64,000 nucleotides of DNA from Ulva prolifera (taxonomy: Eukaryota; Chlorophyta; Ulvophyceae; Ulvales; Ulvaceae), in contig CM041201.1 in assembly GCA_023078555.1 (NCBI GenBank), positions 3,665,713 through 3,729,712 on the forward strand, read 5' to 3'. Position numbers and translations under genes: made by a program. Of this stretch, positions 1 through 11,766 are shown piece after piece. Position 1 is the first letter of the stretch; every line of letters starts with the position of its first letter. Below the pieces are notes generated by a model. The model was not told where the DNA came from and made no database searches. It saw only the letters and a list, made by a program, of their open reading frames with translations.

Positions 1-497
1 AGATGTTTTAATAAATGCATACTTGGTAGTCTCGATATATGTCAGAACTCAATGAGACGAGTGTTCTTCTCACCAGTTCCGCCTTGGCGAGAGCCTTTTA
101 TGGGTCAAGGTGATAAACAACACTCTTGTTTGAAGACATCTGTGTGGCTTATTCCAATCAGCGTAAAGGTTAGAGTGCAGTTTGGTCAGCCTGTTGTACC
201 TTACATTGCACATTCCTATGACTGTTTGATATGTAAATTGGAGCAGTTAGGCTCAGAGGGACAGTTCTGAGGGCTGTAACAAAAGGGAGAAGTGTGTAAA
301 GGGTGTGGGGCTCAAGTGTAAAGGGCTCAGAGTAAAGGGCCGGAAACTGCAAACGTTTCAAAGGTCGCAATTGAAACAGGCATAACGTTTTGGTGCTGAG
401 CAGAGCTATGGCGTATTACAGGCGCTACGCGGACTTGTTGAATGCATGGTGCACATTCCAGTCAGACCACGATGCTTACGCCACGTCGCACTGGACA

Positions 498-2509
498 TAC
501 CGTAGTAAACGTAAAGAGTCGTTGATGTCCGTCCCAAAAAAGCTGAAAACGACGAAATTTTATTTTTGTCCCGTCCTGCGGACGGCAGAACGACGAACTG
601 GGAAAGCAATGATTTGTGGTGTCCCAGGGTTCTCGTCGCTGGCGCGACGAGTCACAAAACAATGAAATCTATCCTGTCCCGGTGGATGCCAGTACAGCGA
701 CAGCTAATTAATATTTATGGCTATCCTATGTCTATCGGTGCCGGTACGACAGCTGTACAAATATGATTGTCTCGTCACAAGCTTAATGCTGGCTGCATAT
801 CGCCGAGCCGCAGAGTAAGACACACTGCACTACACATCAAGCAAAGGGCCTGTCAGACGCAACTCTTCGTCATCGATGGGCGTGTCGTCTGCTGTCAGCT
901 CGGTTCTATCATCTACAATCAACATGAACTGCATCACGAGTCGTAGGGCTGTAAATTTAACATCTGGGGGCAGGGTTTAACGTTAATTAACAAAGCTAAA
1001 GTAAAATAAAAGTAAAATAGGCTAAAAAATCTTTACTTTAAACGTGTTTTAAACTAGTGTTTTCCTGCTTTACCAGTAAAACTGTTAAACATGTCGAGGA
1101 GGCAGTTTCGGCCAATGGCACGGCACAAACACGGCACAAACACGTCCACAGCCACCTAGATACACCTATTGCACCGCCTATCAATTATCTGCGTCTCCTG
1201 AGCAACTTGACGACGATGGAGATGCTCCTAGGCTGTCAGACTGCAGGCCACATGCTACTGCACCCTCGTTCGAACAGAATTCTGGCACACCAGATCCAGA
1301 AGAGTCTTCCTCATACACTTCATCAACAAAACCAAGCAGACGTTCAAAACATCGAATTTCGTCAACAGCTGCATCATTATCGCCTAGGTGACGGAGGTTG
1401 ATTTTGGTGTACTATGGCGTTGCCAGCGTACTGCTTTTCATTGACCTTCTCTTGGAGGTCAAGTTGTCTAGAAATATATTCCACAGCCTCTCCACAGTTG
1501 CACAGCAGGGCTTCGCAGATATGATTTCAATGGCAGCTTCTCTCGAGCTCGGCAAACTTTTCAACAACACCACGAGACACAACATCAGTCGCAACTGGCT
1601 TTCTGCGCAGATTGGAGCCACCTACATCTGCCGAATCAGCCAGATTTGCCTCATCGGAACTTTCAGTCTCTTGCAGAGGTTCAGCAGGACGTTTGTCTTG
1701 TGCCATGTCTGGAAGTTGCTCACTGCCAAATCAGTGACAGGTGCACACGGGCTACGGAAACTGACTCCCACAGCATGAGCAGGCGCATAGCGACACGGAT
1801 TTAAGTACTAGGAGCCAGCAACAGGTGTGCTATGAGTTATATCATGACCACCGTGCTTTGTTAGTGATGTTTGTCCTGTGAGGTCGGTCAAAGCCATCAG
1901 AATGCAGCCCTTTTTGGCTTCAACTTTGGTTTTAAAGCAACCTTAAAGTTAAAATGCGTTAAAGTAAAATAAAAGTAAAATGACCCCTTTAAAGCCTCGA
2001 AATCGTTTTAACGTTAAAATTGTAAAGTAAAATAGCATTTTAAACTCCGTTAAAATGGGGGTAAAGTTAAATTTACAGCCCTAATCACGACCCATTGAAG
2101 CTTGCACAAAAGCCTCATCATCCCAGCAGCGTGTGTACCCGATCTGGTGAAACCCAGGTTGATGACTCAGCTTTACGAGCTTCTTATACCTATGATCGTA
2201 CGTTTTTGCACCTTTCTAACAGGCTCGTCGTCAACCGTCATGTCAAAACAACCGGATGACTCGCTCATAGTGACTGCTCAATCGCGCTACTCAACAACAA
2301 AGATCGGTTACTTCGCGGCGGTGTAACGAGCGACCAACAAATGATTCCTTTTGTCCCGTCCTGCAGAGCTTGCAGCTGACGAGCTGTCAACAAACGATTT
2401 GACTGTCTGTCCCTGTCGCCACCGAAACGACGGCTCCAAAATAGCTGAAAATTTTTCCCGCGTCCCGTCCCTGCGGGGCTGGCAACGGCTCTTTACGTTT
2501 ACTACGGTA
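498..2509. repeat. Outer inverted-repeat pair around the hAT-like element
   Basis: Positions 498-524 (beginning TACCGTAGTAAACG) and 2483-2509 are inverted copies of 27 bp with one mismatch. The two sides also share a direct 16-bp match at 564-579 and 2349-2364 (TTTTGTCCCGTCCTGC). The pair encloses the smaller element at 944-2083, so this may be an older element into which the hAT-like element inserted, or one composite foldback. No transposase was recognised in the outer part. Confidence 0.55.
944..2083 (-). mobile_element. Degenerate hAT-like DNA transposon (non-autonomous)
   Basis: An 18-bp perfect terminal inverted repeat, TAGGGCTGTAAATTTAAC, lies at 944-961 and, inverted, at 2066-2083. 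ATCACGA occurs at 933-939 and again directly after the right end at 2084-2090, resembling a target-site duplication, although three or four extra bases separate the left copy from the repeat. Subterminal sequences on both sides are rich in AAAGTAAAAT motifs. On the minus strand near 1420-1540 a frame reads ERLWNIFLDNLTSKRR, resembling the C-terminal dimerisation region of hAT transposases. A TAGGG-like terminus and 7-8 bp duplication are known hAT traits. The element is too short and broken to be autonomous. Confidence 0.6.
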
Positions 2510-3384
2510 ATCCCAAGAAATTCTGCCAGAAAACCCATCTACATAATGTCCCGAAGACATCACATACAGTTAGCGGGGTGTATGTTGCGGCGTGCATGCG
2601 GCCTCGGACACGGAATGTGCACCTGCATTTCCGTCGGCCTCCTTGCGTGCATGGTCACAGGTAACCAGCTATGATTTCCTGCAACTGAACCATCAAAGCG
2701 TTCGGAAACATCCCAGCAGGCAGCTAACGCAGAACAGCATGCGGAGCTTGGGAACGTTTTGGTGCTGTCCGACCACCGCTGCTGTTCGACCACAGCTGCG
2801 CACGAGTTGACTGCAACGATCGATCAATCGCGCTGTAGAGTTTCTTCGACCGCGCTGTAGATTTGTGCCGAATGGACACTATTGTGCAAGGGCGGGAGGT
2901 GCAGGCAATGCAACAGGCACCCGCCTGAGCCGCACGACACATGGTGGTACGAACCCTCTCCAAATAAAAGAGCAGGCAGCTGCACTACAATGCAAATGCG
3001 GCCCAGTATGACGTCAGCTCGGGTCCCAAAAATAAGCGCCACGGACGCAGGTGCTCCTGAGCCTGCTGTAGTCAGTCATGAAGACGAACAGGAGAGCCGG
3101 AAGTGACGGAGTCCAAACACGTCCTCTGTCAATTCAAATCACAATAAAATTCCATATCGGCAGAATGTGCACTGTCTTTGTCAAACATTTTCAGTGGAGG
3201 ATATGTTGCTCTGCAGTCTGACGGCCGTGGTGTACTGTCTGCATGCACAGCTTTTGGCAGGTTTTTCTTCCACCACGCTTGTGGCCGCAAACTGTCGAGC
3301 GGAACAAGTCGGCCCACGGGCTGGATAGAACAGGGCTGGACGTTTGTGGGAGTGCCAGGATCACACATCTGCCACAGGGCAGGG

Positions 3385-4150
3385 TTAGCTGGGCTTTGGG
3401 GGTTGCGGGTGTGGGCTTGCGGGTGCGCTGGGTGGTGTGCGGGGGCTGGGCAGGGTGGGTTGTGCTGGAGGGGGCGGGGGCCTCCCCAGGGCGGGGGGTT
3501 GTCGTTGGGGTCTCGCAGTTTCTTTATTCGGCAGCCTTGGCTGCGTGTGCTGTCGGGGCTCTTGCGCCTGGCTGGTTCGCGGGGTGTGGGTTGGGGTGGG
3601 CGTGTGAGTGTGCTTGTGGGTATGGGGTGGGAGGCTTGTGTGTGTTTGGGGATGTGTGTGGTTGTGTGTGTTACAAAGGGAAAAGCCGGAGAGGCCGGTA
3701 GCACCGCCAGGACCAAAAGGGAGAGCACGAACAACGCGACGCGCACGCAACAGGAGAGCAACAGGCAACGCCAAGGCACAACAAGCACCCACATACCCCC
3801 ACTCTCCTACACACTACCACACGAACCAACCCCCACACGCACCTCCACACGCACCCACCCCCAAACGCACCGACACACTGACACCCGACCCACGCACCCA
3901 CGCACCCGCACGCGGCCCAGACCCAACCCCAACTCACACACCCACACGCCAATACGCTACACGACCCCGCCGCCCATGTGTGGTTGTGTGTGTGTGTGGC
4001 TGGGTGGCTGTGGCCGGCGTGGGTGCCGCCGTTGTCTGGGTGTGTTGGTGTATGCTGCGTGTGGCTCGTTGCGTGTGGCTCGTTGCGTGGTGTGAGTTCC
4101 TCTGGTTGTTGCTCGCGGTGCTACCTGCCTTGCTTTCCCTTGTAACACAC
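3385..4150. repeat. GT/AC-rich foldback repeat
   Basis: The plus strand is G/T-rich to about 3670, C/A-rich from about 3780 to 3970, then G/T-rich again to about 4110. Two inverted copies of a related block lie at 3665-3707 and 4115-4150; each combines a TTACAAGGG-like end with GTAGCACCGC. The AC-rich and GT-rich middle parts are roughly complementary, so the strand could fold into a long hairpin. Frames of 200-300 residues here are repetitive Arg/Thr/Pro/His or Gly/Cys/Trp text and are not credible proteins. Confidence 0.65.
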
Positions 4151-5413
4151 ACCTGCCGCATGTTCTACTGCTGGTTCACCACGTGCTACGTGCTGTGCAT
4201 GCGGGACATGCGGGACAAGGCATGGCGTCGCTGCTGCATGGCCGCGACATGCCGGGGTTCCCAATTTTCTATATTCATGCATACATCGATATGGAGAGCT
4301 GCGGCAATGCGCGTACGCCCAGCGATTGAGCCAGATGTGAAGCCCCCAGTGCTGCTGCCGTGCTGCGTCGGCTTCCGCTACGAATGATATCTGACACTTC
4401 GCGTGAACATGCGTGAGAAGGGTGTGACCAGACCAATGATGAGCCATGCTAATTTTTTCCACAAGGTCGACTGCATGTCAGTGCTGTTCTATGGACAACA
4501 ATGTCACAAGCATTGCTGCCGCATGGAGCGTGGCCCACGAGTGGTGTGCCCTGCCGTTTCTGCATGGCGGTATGAATGGTCCACTATTTTGGGCTGCTTC
4601 ACAGCAACGGTCCTGGCATGTCCTTGGAACACTTGATGCAAGCATACATCTGTTGTGCATGGCACCCCTGTCTCTGCATGGCATCTCTGGTACGCCATTT
4701 CAAAATTTCCTTTGTGACCGAATCTGCAGCTTATTAACACAACGTGACCATGAAAATGGAACAGCAATAGGTTCTGACGGAATCGCGATCTGCTACCTGA
4801 AGTGGAGCGCATGTTTGGGTGACTGTGTTCCTGAAATGAAGCCAATTGCAAACTGACAGGCACTACCAAAGATCCGACAGCGGTACACCAAAGCTGCCCG
4901 TACGACAATCACGACAACACTTTCTGAAGCTGTGTCAATCATAATCGTGGTTGCTTCCATGCCCAGCCCTACCAACAGATGTTCCTAACAAGCCGCAAAG
5001 ATTTTTTCACTGCATCTCCGACCTCGCCATGATGCTGCCCATGGATCCAACGGAGGAGCTGCATCAATGACCGCCACGATGCGACTGGCTACGCTACTGC
5101 TTACCGCTCTGCTCACCACACTGCCACTGGTCCACGGTGCGAATCTACCAGCACTTGCGCTGCCTGCAGCGTGACTGCACAGCAAGCAGGCTGCCACGCG
5201 TGCGCTAGAGCACTGGCCTAACCCGTTCAAGCGTACACAGGCTCTCCCCGGCCACAGGCTCGCCAGTACAGACGCACCACCGCACGCCACTCATCCCGCA
5301 CACCCACCATCTCACAACACGATGCGTGCAGGACCGTGCCGCAGCAGTTGCAATGATGCTCTATCACCGGGCAGGGGGGCGGCCCATGTCACGATGCCCC
5401 CCAGGTGAGTAGC

Positions 5414-8400
5414 TTACCGTTCGTCCACCAAGTGGGCCAACGTGTCTCCGTGACGGAGAAAATCCCTCGGCTGTGGGGCGTCCCCTGGCAGCGGATCGTC
5501 TTCGGTGACCTGGAACCAGTGCGGGCCGCGGCCAGAGCAGTGGATGTCCCACATGCGCATGAACACACGCTCGAGGTTGCGCACCCAGCGCCGCGTGTCA
5601 AAGAGCGGGCACTCGAGGCGCGCGGCCTTGAGCGCCGCACGCAGCGCAACGCGCTTCTCGGTGTCCAGCCCAAACTCCACCGCACGGTCTTCATACTCCT
5701 GCTGGCTGCTCACAACCATCTCGGCGCCGTGGCCGGTGGCAAAGCACAGCGACGCACACACACGCGATGCCATGCGCTCCAGCGGCAGCGTCACCGTCGG
5801 CGTGCACCCCCACAGCACGTCGCAGCCCGTCGTGTGCGCATTGCACAGCGGCGTGTCGAGGAAGACGTCGGCGAGGCCGCTCCGCGCGATGTGCACCGGC
5901 TTCTGCGCGACGTCTGTGAACACGATGCGCTCGCGGCCGATGCCGTGCCGGGCGGCCTCCTCGTAGATCCGCGGCTCGCCGTACGCCGGGAAGCGCAGCA
6001 GCCACAGCACGCTACTAGGGACGCGCGCGAGGATGCGCATCCACGTCGCAAACGTCTCCGGGTCGTACTTGTACAGCTGGTTTGAGCAAGAGAAGATGAC
6101 GCGGTCGTCGGGCAGCCCAAACTCCCCCCGCGACGGCAGGTTCGCGTCGTCCAGCAGGTCCAGGTTCGCCTGCTTGTAGTCATTGATGAAGTAGCAGTGT
6201 GGCATCAGCGCGAGGTGCTCCGAGTAGCAGTGGTGCAGGCTCGGCGGCGCGACGACGGCGTCCGTGATCAGGTACGGCAGGTAGTCCGCGCCCATGGTCG
6301 CCGGGAAGCCCATGTACGCGCACTGCACCGGCGCGGGCCGCAGCGGGAAGATCTCATTGCGGGCGCCCTTCGTGTAGCCGTTCAGGTTGACGGCGACGTG
6401 GACGGCGTCGGCGGAGATCCGCGCCGCGATGTCGCCCGTCGGCCACGCGCTGACATCGATGAAGTGCTCCGCCTCGACCTCGATGCGCGTGCGCCACTCC
6501 GAGCCGTCCGGCGGTGTGAGCGCGTAGCAGAACACCTCGACGCGGGAGCGGTCGTGCATGCCAAAGACCGACGCCATGAGGTGCGACAGAGGGTGGTTGG
6601 CAAAGTCGGAGGAGACGTACGCGATGCGGAGGCGCTCCCCCGGCGCGAGCGGCTGTGCGGGCGGGTGCCGCAGCGGCGGCAGCTTCAGCGACGCCGCGGA
6701 CAGCGCGTAGTGCTTTGCGTAGCGCCGCGAGATCGCGAGCACGAGGTCCGCCGGGAACGGGTACGACATCGCGTGGAACGGCTGCACGGCCGGCAGCTCA
6801 TCCTTCGCGAGCGCGCGGCGGACCTCCAGCTCAAGGCGCTGGAACAGCGCCGTGCGGTCGCGCCACTCGCACACGCTCTGCAGGCTGTGCACGAGGTTTG
6901 CAAAGGCCTCCGGGAAGTCGGGCTTGAGCGCGAGCGCACGCATGTACGCCGTGATCGCCTGGTCGTGCCGCGCCGCGTCCTTGTACGCCGCCGCCACGTT
7001 CGCCTGTACCTCCGGCACCGCCGGCTGCAGCAGCGCGACGTGCTCGTAGCACGCGATCGCGTCCGGCAGCCGGCCCTGCATCTTGAGGATGCCGCCGAGG
7101 TTGCTGAATGCGACGGAGAGGCGCTGCGCCTGGACGGCGGCGACCGCAACGCTCGCGCCCGCCGCCGTCTGCTGCGTGTACTGCAGCTGGATGCACGCCG
7201 TGTAGCACGCGATCGCCTCGTCGGCGCGGCCGAGCTCGCGCAGGGTGTTGCCGAGATTGTTGTACGCCTCCGGGAAGTTGGGCTGCAGCTGCAGCGCGCG
7301 CTGGTACGCCGTCACCGCCTGCATGAGCGCCGCCCCGCGTCATGCCGTGTGCCGGAGCGCCCACACCGCGGGGCAGCTTGGCCACCGCACTGCCACCATA
7401 CCGAGCCACACCACTGCACCTCCCTCGTGGCGACTCGCACGAAGTGCGATGGACCGCATCTGTGCATGCTGCCACCGTGCACGCCACAGTCCCGCGCAGG
7501 AGCGCACAGCGCAGTGGGTGACGAGGCGGTTAACACCAGCACAGGGCAATGCAAGGTTGGACACTGGAGCAACGTCCAGAGCAGCACATGCACAGCCAGA
7601 GCAGGCAGAAGGGGGGAGGCCACCTGCGGGAGCTTGCCCTGGTCAAAATACAGGCCGGCGATGTTGCCGAGCGCGAGCGCGTTGTCCGGCTGGTACCGCA
7701 GCACCGACTCGAACGCCTGCTCCGCCTGCTGCAGCTGCCCGAGCTCCTTGTACGACAGCCCCAGGCCTGTCAGCGCCTCGGGGGTGTCCGGCTGCACCGA
7801 CACCGCCTGCACGCGCCGCCAGCTGTCACAGCCGCTCCGCATGCATGCCGATGCAGCGGGCCTCAGGTGACGTCAGCCACTTCAGGCCGCTGCACAATGC
7901 CACGCTTGCCAGTGCTTCCGATGTGCTGAAAGATATGGCAGGGCACGGAGTGTGGCTGTGCATTGCACAGTCGGGTTGCCGGTACCTCCTTTCCAGAACG
8001 CACGCAGGTCGGCGGTCGGCAGACACACGGCACGAGTGGCAGCTCTTCAGTCATCACGAGCGTCTTGCTGCATTGTATGCATACAGCTCGGCAGTGTGTA
8101 GAATTAGAACGAGACACATGTACTCCGGCGCTAGCCAGCCTTCTAGTGTACTGTGTGCCTCAGGGCCATGCCACTACTGTCTCACGGCACTGCACAAAGA
8201 CGAGAGTGCAAACGCATGGGTTCCTGCCCCTGCAGGGGCCCTGGGGGGGCGCGCCTCGGTGTAGAGATCGACGGCCTTCTGGTGGGCACCGCTCTCACGC
8301 GCGGCGTCACCGAGGCCGCGCCATGCGCGCGCACTCTGCGGCTGCAGCATCAGCGCCTCCTGGAAGCACCGCTCCGCCTGCGGGATGCCCGCTGCGCCCT

Positions 8401-9959
8401 GCACACGCCCTCCCGCTCACCCCCCGGCCAACTCGCCCGGCCCACCCCACTCGTCTCCTGAACGACACAAACGCCAGGTGCTCGAGCAGAACCGAGGATG
8501 TCACTTCTGGACGCCCGCCACCGAGACCACTCCGGAGGGGCAGCAGGCGCCGCCTCCCTTTCGGTGCCCATGCATGCAATGATGGAACCATCGGCGGCAG
8601 TAACCAAGTGACCGCATGCGCCGTGACCTGCAGTGCGGATGTCGCCGGCTCTTCACGCCCCAGGCGCTCTGGCCGCACACTGATGCACACAGATGCAGCG
8701 CGAAAGGTGCCGCAGTGGGACTGTGGCGCTGCATGCATGTGGTGCATGCATGCGGCAGAGAGGCACCTGGGAGAGCCAGAGGTCGCCGAGGTTCTGGTGG
8801 ACGTCGACGATGCGGGGGTTGATGCGGAGGGCGGCGTGGTAGTACTCGACGGCGCGGGGGACGTCGCCGAGCTGCGAGAAGATGGACGCGAGGTTGTTGC
8901 ATGCGTCTGCAAAGTTGGGCTGCAGCTTGAGCGCCGTCTGCACGGCACAGGAGGTGCGTGAGCAGGCGACACCGCAGTCGACCCTCCCAGGGCCGTGAGG
9001 ATCGACACAGGTGCCTGATTTGAGCTTAAAGCGTGTGCATGGCTGGTGATGGGCGCGTGCAACTCTATCCCTCGCAGATGTGAGCAGTGGGACAGGTCGC
9101 GTGTTGTAAGGCACGCTGCATGTGCTGGTGCAGCCAATGCATAGGCGCCAGGAGACGCCGGCGCAGGGCCTGTTGGACAGTCCTGTTACGCACGTGAGTC
9201 AGGGCGCCACTTCGCGGCTGAGTCAGGGGGGTCCGTGCATGCATGTTGCGACGCCACTCCGCAGCTGTGCGCGGCGATTCAATAGATTGCAAGGTCGGTG
9301 CAGAGGGGGCAGAAGCGCACTTGGTAGTAGAGTGCTGCCATGGGCAAGTGACCAAGCTGCTGCAGCGAATTTGCGAGGTTGGCATGGGCCTCTGCGATCT
9401 GTGGATCCAACAGGATGCACACATCGTTGCATTGGGCTGACTGCTGGAAGTTCCCTAAATGATAATGTGCAGCGCCCATCAACAACAAGTTGTCCGTGCT
9501 GTTGGGAAACAGCGAATAGATCTGCAGCAAGCCCATGACCATGTTTCGGCAGCTACTTGGCCTGGTGACAGATCTCTGCCATGGGGGGCGCTAGTGTTGC
9601 CCCACTAAAGAACACACGGGTCTCACCACTCGCAAGCAGGTGGACAGCTGCAGACCGATACAACAGAGACGACCACGCACGTGATTGCATATTGTCAGGA
9701 CGTTCTGATACTTCTGTTCCCTATACAGCTGATGCGCCTGCTGCAGTAGATCTGTTTGTGTAGTCGCGTCCGATCCATTCGGAAACGTGCCCGGAGCTGT
9801 GCCGCTGTCCACTGGATGTATTCGAACAAGGCTGGGCTTATCCTCCCTGTAGACGATCTGGTATTGATGCGTCCCTTTCCCCATCGACCCTGCACGTCTC
9901 GGGTTGAGTGAACCGGTTTGAACAGGCGCGGTCGAAATGGACAGCCACGACGTCCACAT
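5414..9959 (-). CDS. OGT: O-GlcNAc transferase, TPR + GT41 (animal/SECRET AGENT type)
   Basis: It transfers N-acetylglucosamine from UDP-GlcNAc to Ser/Thr of nuclear and cytosolic proteins. Six exons join in phase 0: 9959-9681, 9521-9321, 8937-8767, 8398-8255, 7806-7624 and 7318-5414, giving about 960 residues (human OGT 1046). The first five exons and the start of the sixth encode TPRs; for example GKLPQ joins AVTAYQRALQLQP. The GT41 domain starts near residue 490 and keeps VSSDFANHPLSHLM (equivalent of human His498, here about residue 568), NLNGYTKGARNE, NQLYKYDP (equivalent of Lys842, here about 743) and LADVFLDTPLCNAHTTG. The 8255 donor appears to be GC rather than GT. The first Met (9959; alternative near 9885) is uncertain. 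The stop overlaps a GTAAGC sequence, so a further 3' exon is not excluded. Family call is certain; ends are less so. Confidence 0.93.
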
Positions 9960-11766
9960 GCACTTGGCGCTGCGCTAGAGCTTAAAGCCACCGTATGATT
10001 GCCTTGCACCGTGTTCCCACATGTCGCAAGGTATAGCATGCTCGAATGTCAGGTGCACAGCGGTTGCAAAATGCAGAAAGCCCAGCTGGGGCCCTGCAGA
10101 AGGACGCAAGACGTGCTGCCAATCGAAACATCCGCACAGGCATCGTTCTCACTGTCAATTTGTAGGAAGAGCTGTGGCATTCGTTCAGTCATGTGCCAAC
10201 TACTTGTCGCACTGCAGCTTGTAGACAGTGGATAACCTATCACGCGACGTGTCGGGGCAGCCAATCAGAGCCATTGAAGTCGCCTAGATGTGATAGATCC
10301 ATACCAGTGGCTGCCAGGTTGGCACCGTGATTGATCTCATCAGCTTGACACGAAGGCAATACAGACGAGGTGTTGTTCAGCGAGCCTTGAACAACGCTGT
10401 CGCGTCCCACATGACCCTGAAATAAGCAGAAGATTGATCAACAAATATTGCTGTGCTTCTTCTGAAGTGGTGTCATCCCAAAAATCGATTGGCTATTGTA
10501 GCTGGCAGCTGTTGGCAGGAGTTACCGGCTGAACGGCGCACCGTTGCACCTGGTTCCACAAACCATGCTGGCGTCGCTTGAGCGGCTAGCACGGTGTTCG
10601 GAGATATTGTGTGCTGTGCGCCGGGAGCTATCATACGATGAGGTGCCGCATCGGCCCCTCGTCAGAAGAGCCGAGAGTCACGACAGTAACACAACGTGGC
10701 GCCTGGACGCAGCCGCCTGATCAACCAGACATGGAACACTGAAATTTTAGTTTTTGATGCAGCCGCGAAAACAGAGGACTTCAGGCGGTTCACTGGGGCA
10801 CAAGATGGCACGTCCGGAGTATGCTGAGAGGCAAGACGAAGACAATGGCAGCGGAAATCGATGTAAATCCCCAGCTACCTTGTATTGGACTGTACAAATT
10901 GGTGCTGTGCTGAAGGTAAATGCGTGGAGTCGTGTTTGTATGCTTGGCATCATCAGCTACCACTTGACGTGACTTGCGCGTAGTGATGACGCGCAGGTCG
11001 GATCTTGCAGCTATCGACATGGCGCAGCTCGCGTTTCGTCAACCACACATTCAAGTGCAACGTTATCGACTCATGGAGGCCAGCGGGGCGTTCCCTGGCA
11101 TACATGATCCAATGTGGTGAAAGGGGACTTGAACGTAAGACTCTCCGCTGATTCATAAGCGCTTGAGAGAAAGGCGTCCTCGCATGCGCCCAACAGTCAT
11201 GTATGTGGTCGACTGTTCTTCAAGTACCGTAAGACGGCCGGCCCTGACAGCGCACGAAGTCGCGATCATTTTCGTGGGGCTTACATAGATCGGAAACCTA
11301 GACTTTTCAACTTCCTTCAAAAGAGACCCGTGGACCTCTGGCATTGCGCCGATGTCAGCCATCGACCGCCCTTCCACCACCGGCCAGCGCTCGTAGTATC
11401 GGTGCAGAATACGCCATCGGTGCGCTGCCTGATTGAGGAAAGCACATCTGGCGCTCGAAGGATGCGATGGTGCCGGTTTTCGGGGACGCACTGGCTGCCG
11501 TATTCAACAGCACCGACACGGTTCAAAGCTGTCGCTGCATCTTCACATGTACGTGGAGTGAATTTTTTTTCAACATGTCGCAGTCAGGTGGCGTGTTGTG
11601 TCAGGTCAACTGCAGAACATGTACTGAATTTCAAGCGCTGTTGCTGACCCATATCGTATCTACATATGTCAACTCCTGGCAGCGGCCAGATGTAACCATC
11701 ATGGCGGCCAAGACATGACCCACTCAGCCAATATTTCGCATGCACAAAAATAATACCACGACTCGC
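9960..11766. other. Intergenic stretch upstream of OGT
   Basis: No gene recognised. It lies between the presumed OGT 5' end and the 3' end of the ankyrin gene, both on the minus strand, so it probably holds the OGT promoter. A 51-codon plus-strand frame at 10565-10720 (starting MLASLERLARCSEIL) is open and GC-rich but matches nothing I know. Confidence 0.4.

Larger units (their letters stand above)
1..5413. other. Gene-poor, repeat-rich region
   Basis: I see no convincing coding exon. Open frames are short or sit in low-complexity DNA. The stretch holds a decayed transposon-like element (about 500-2510), a GT/AC-rich foldback (about 3385-4150), and otherwise unassigned sequence. Confidence 0.5.

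Noticed and set aside
3385..3670. Telomere-like G/T-rich DNA
   Set aside because: No regular TTTAGGG or TTTTAGGG array; the repeats are irregular.
3178..4095. Overlapping long frames on both strands
   Set aside because: The translation is a low-complexity product of the GT/AC-rich foldback.
6197..7870. 557-codon plus-strand open frame
   Set aside because: It is antisense to the OGT exons and Arg-rich throughout, as expected for the complement of GC-rich codons.
8307..9137. 276-codon minus-strand frame
   Set aside because: It crosses OGT introns in a different frame from the TPR exons.
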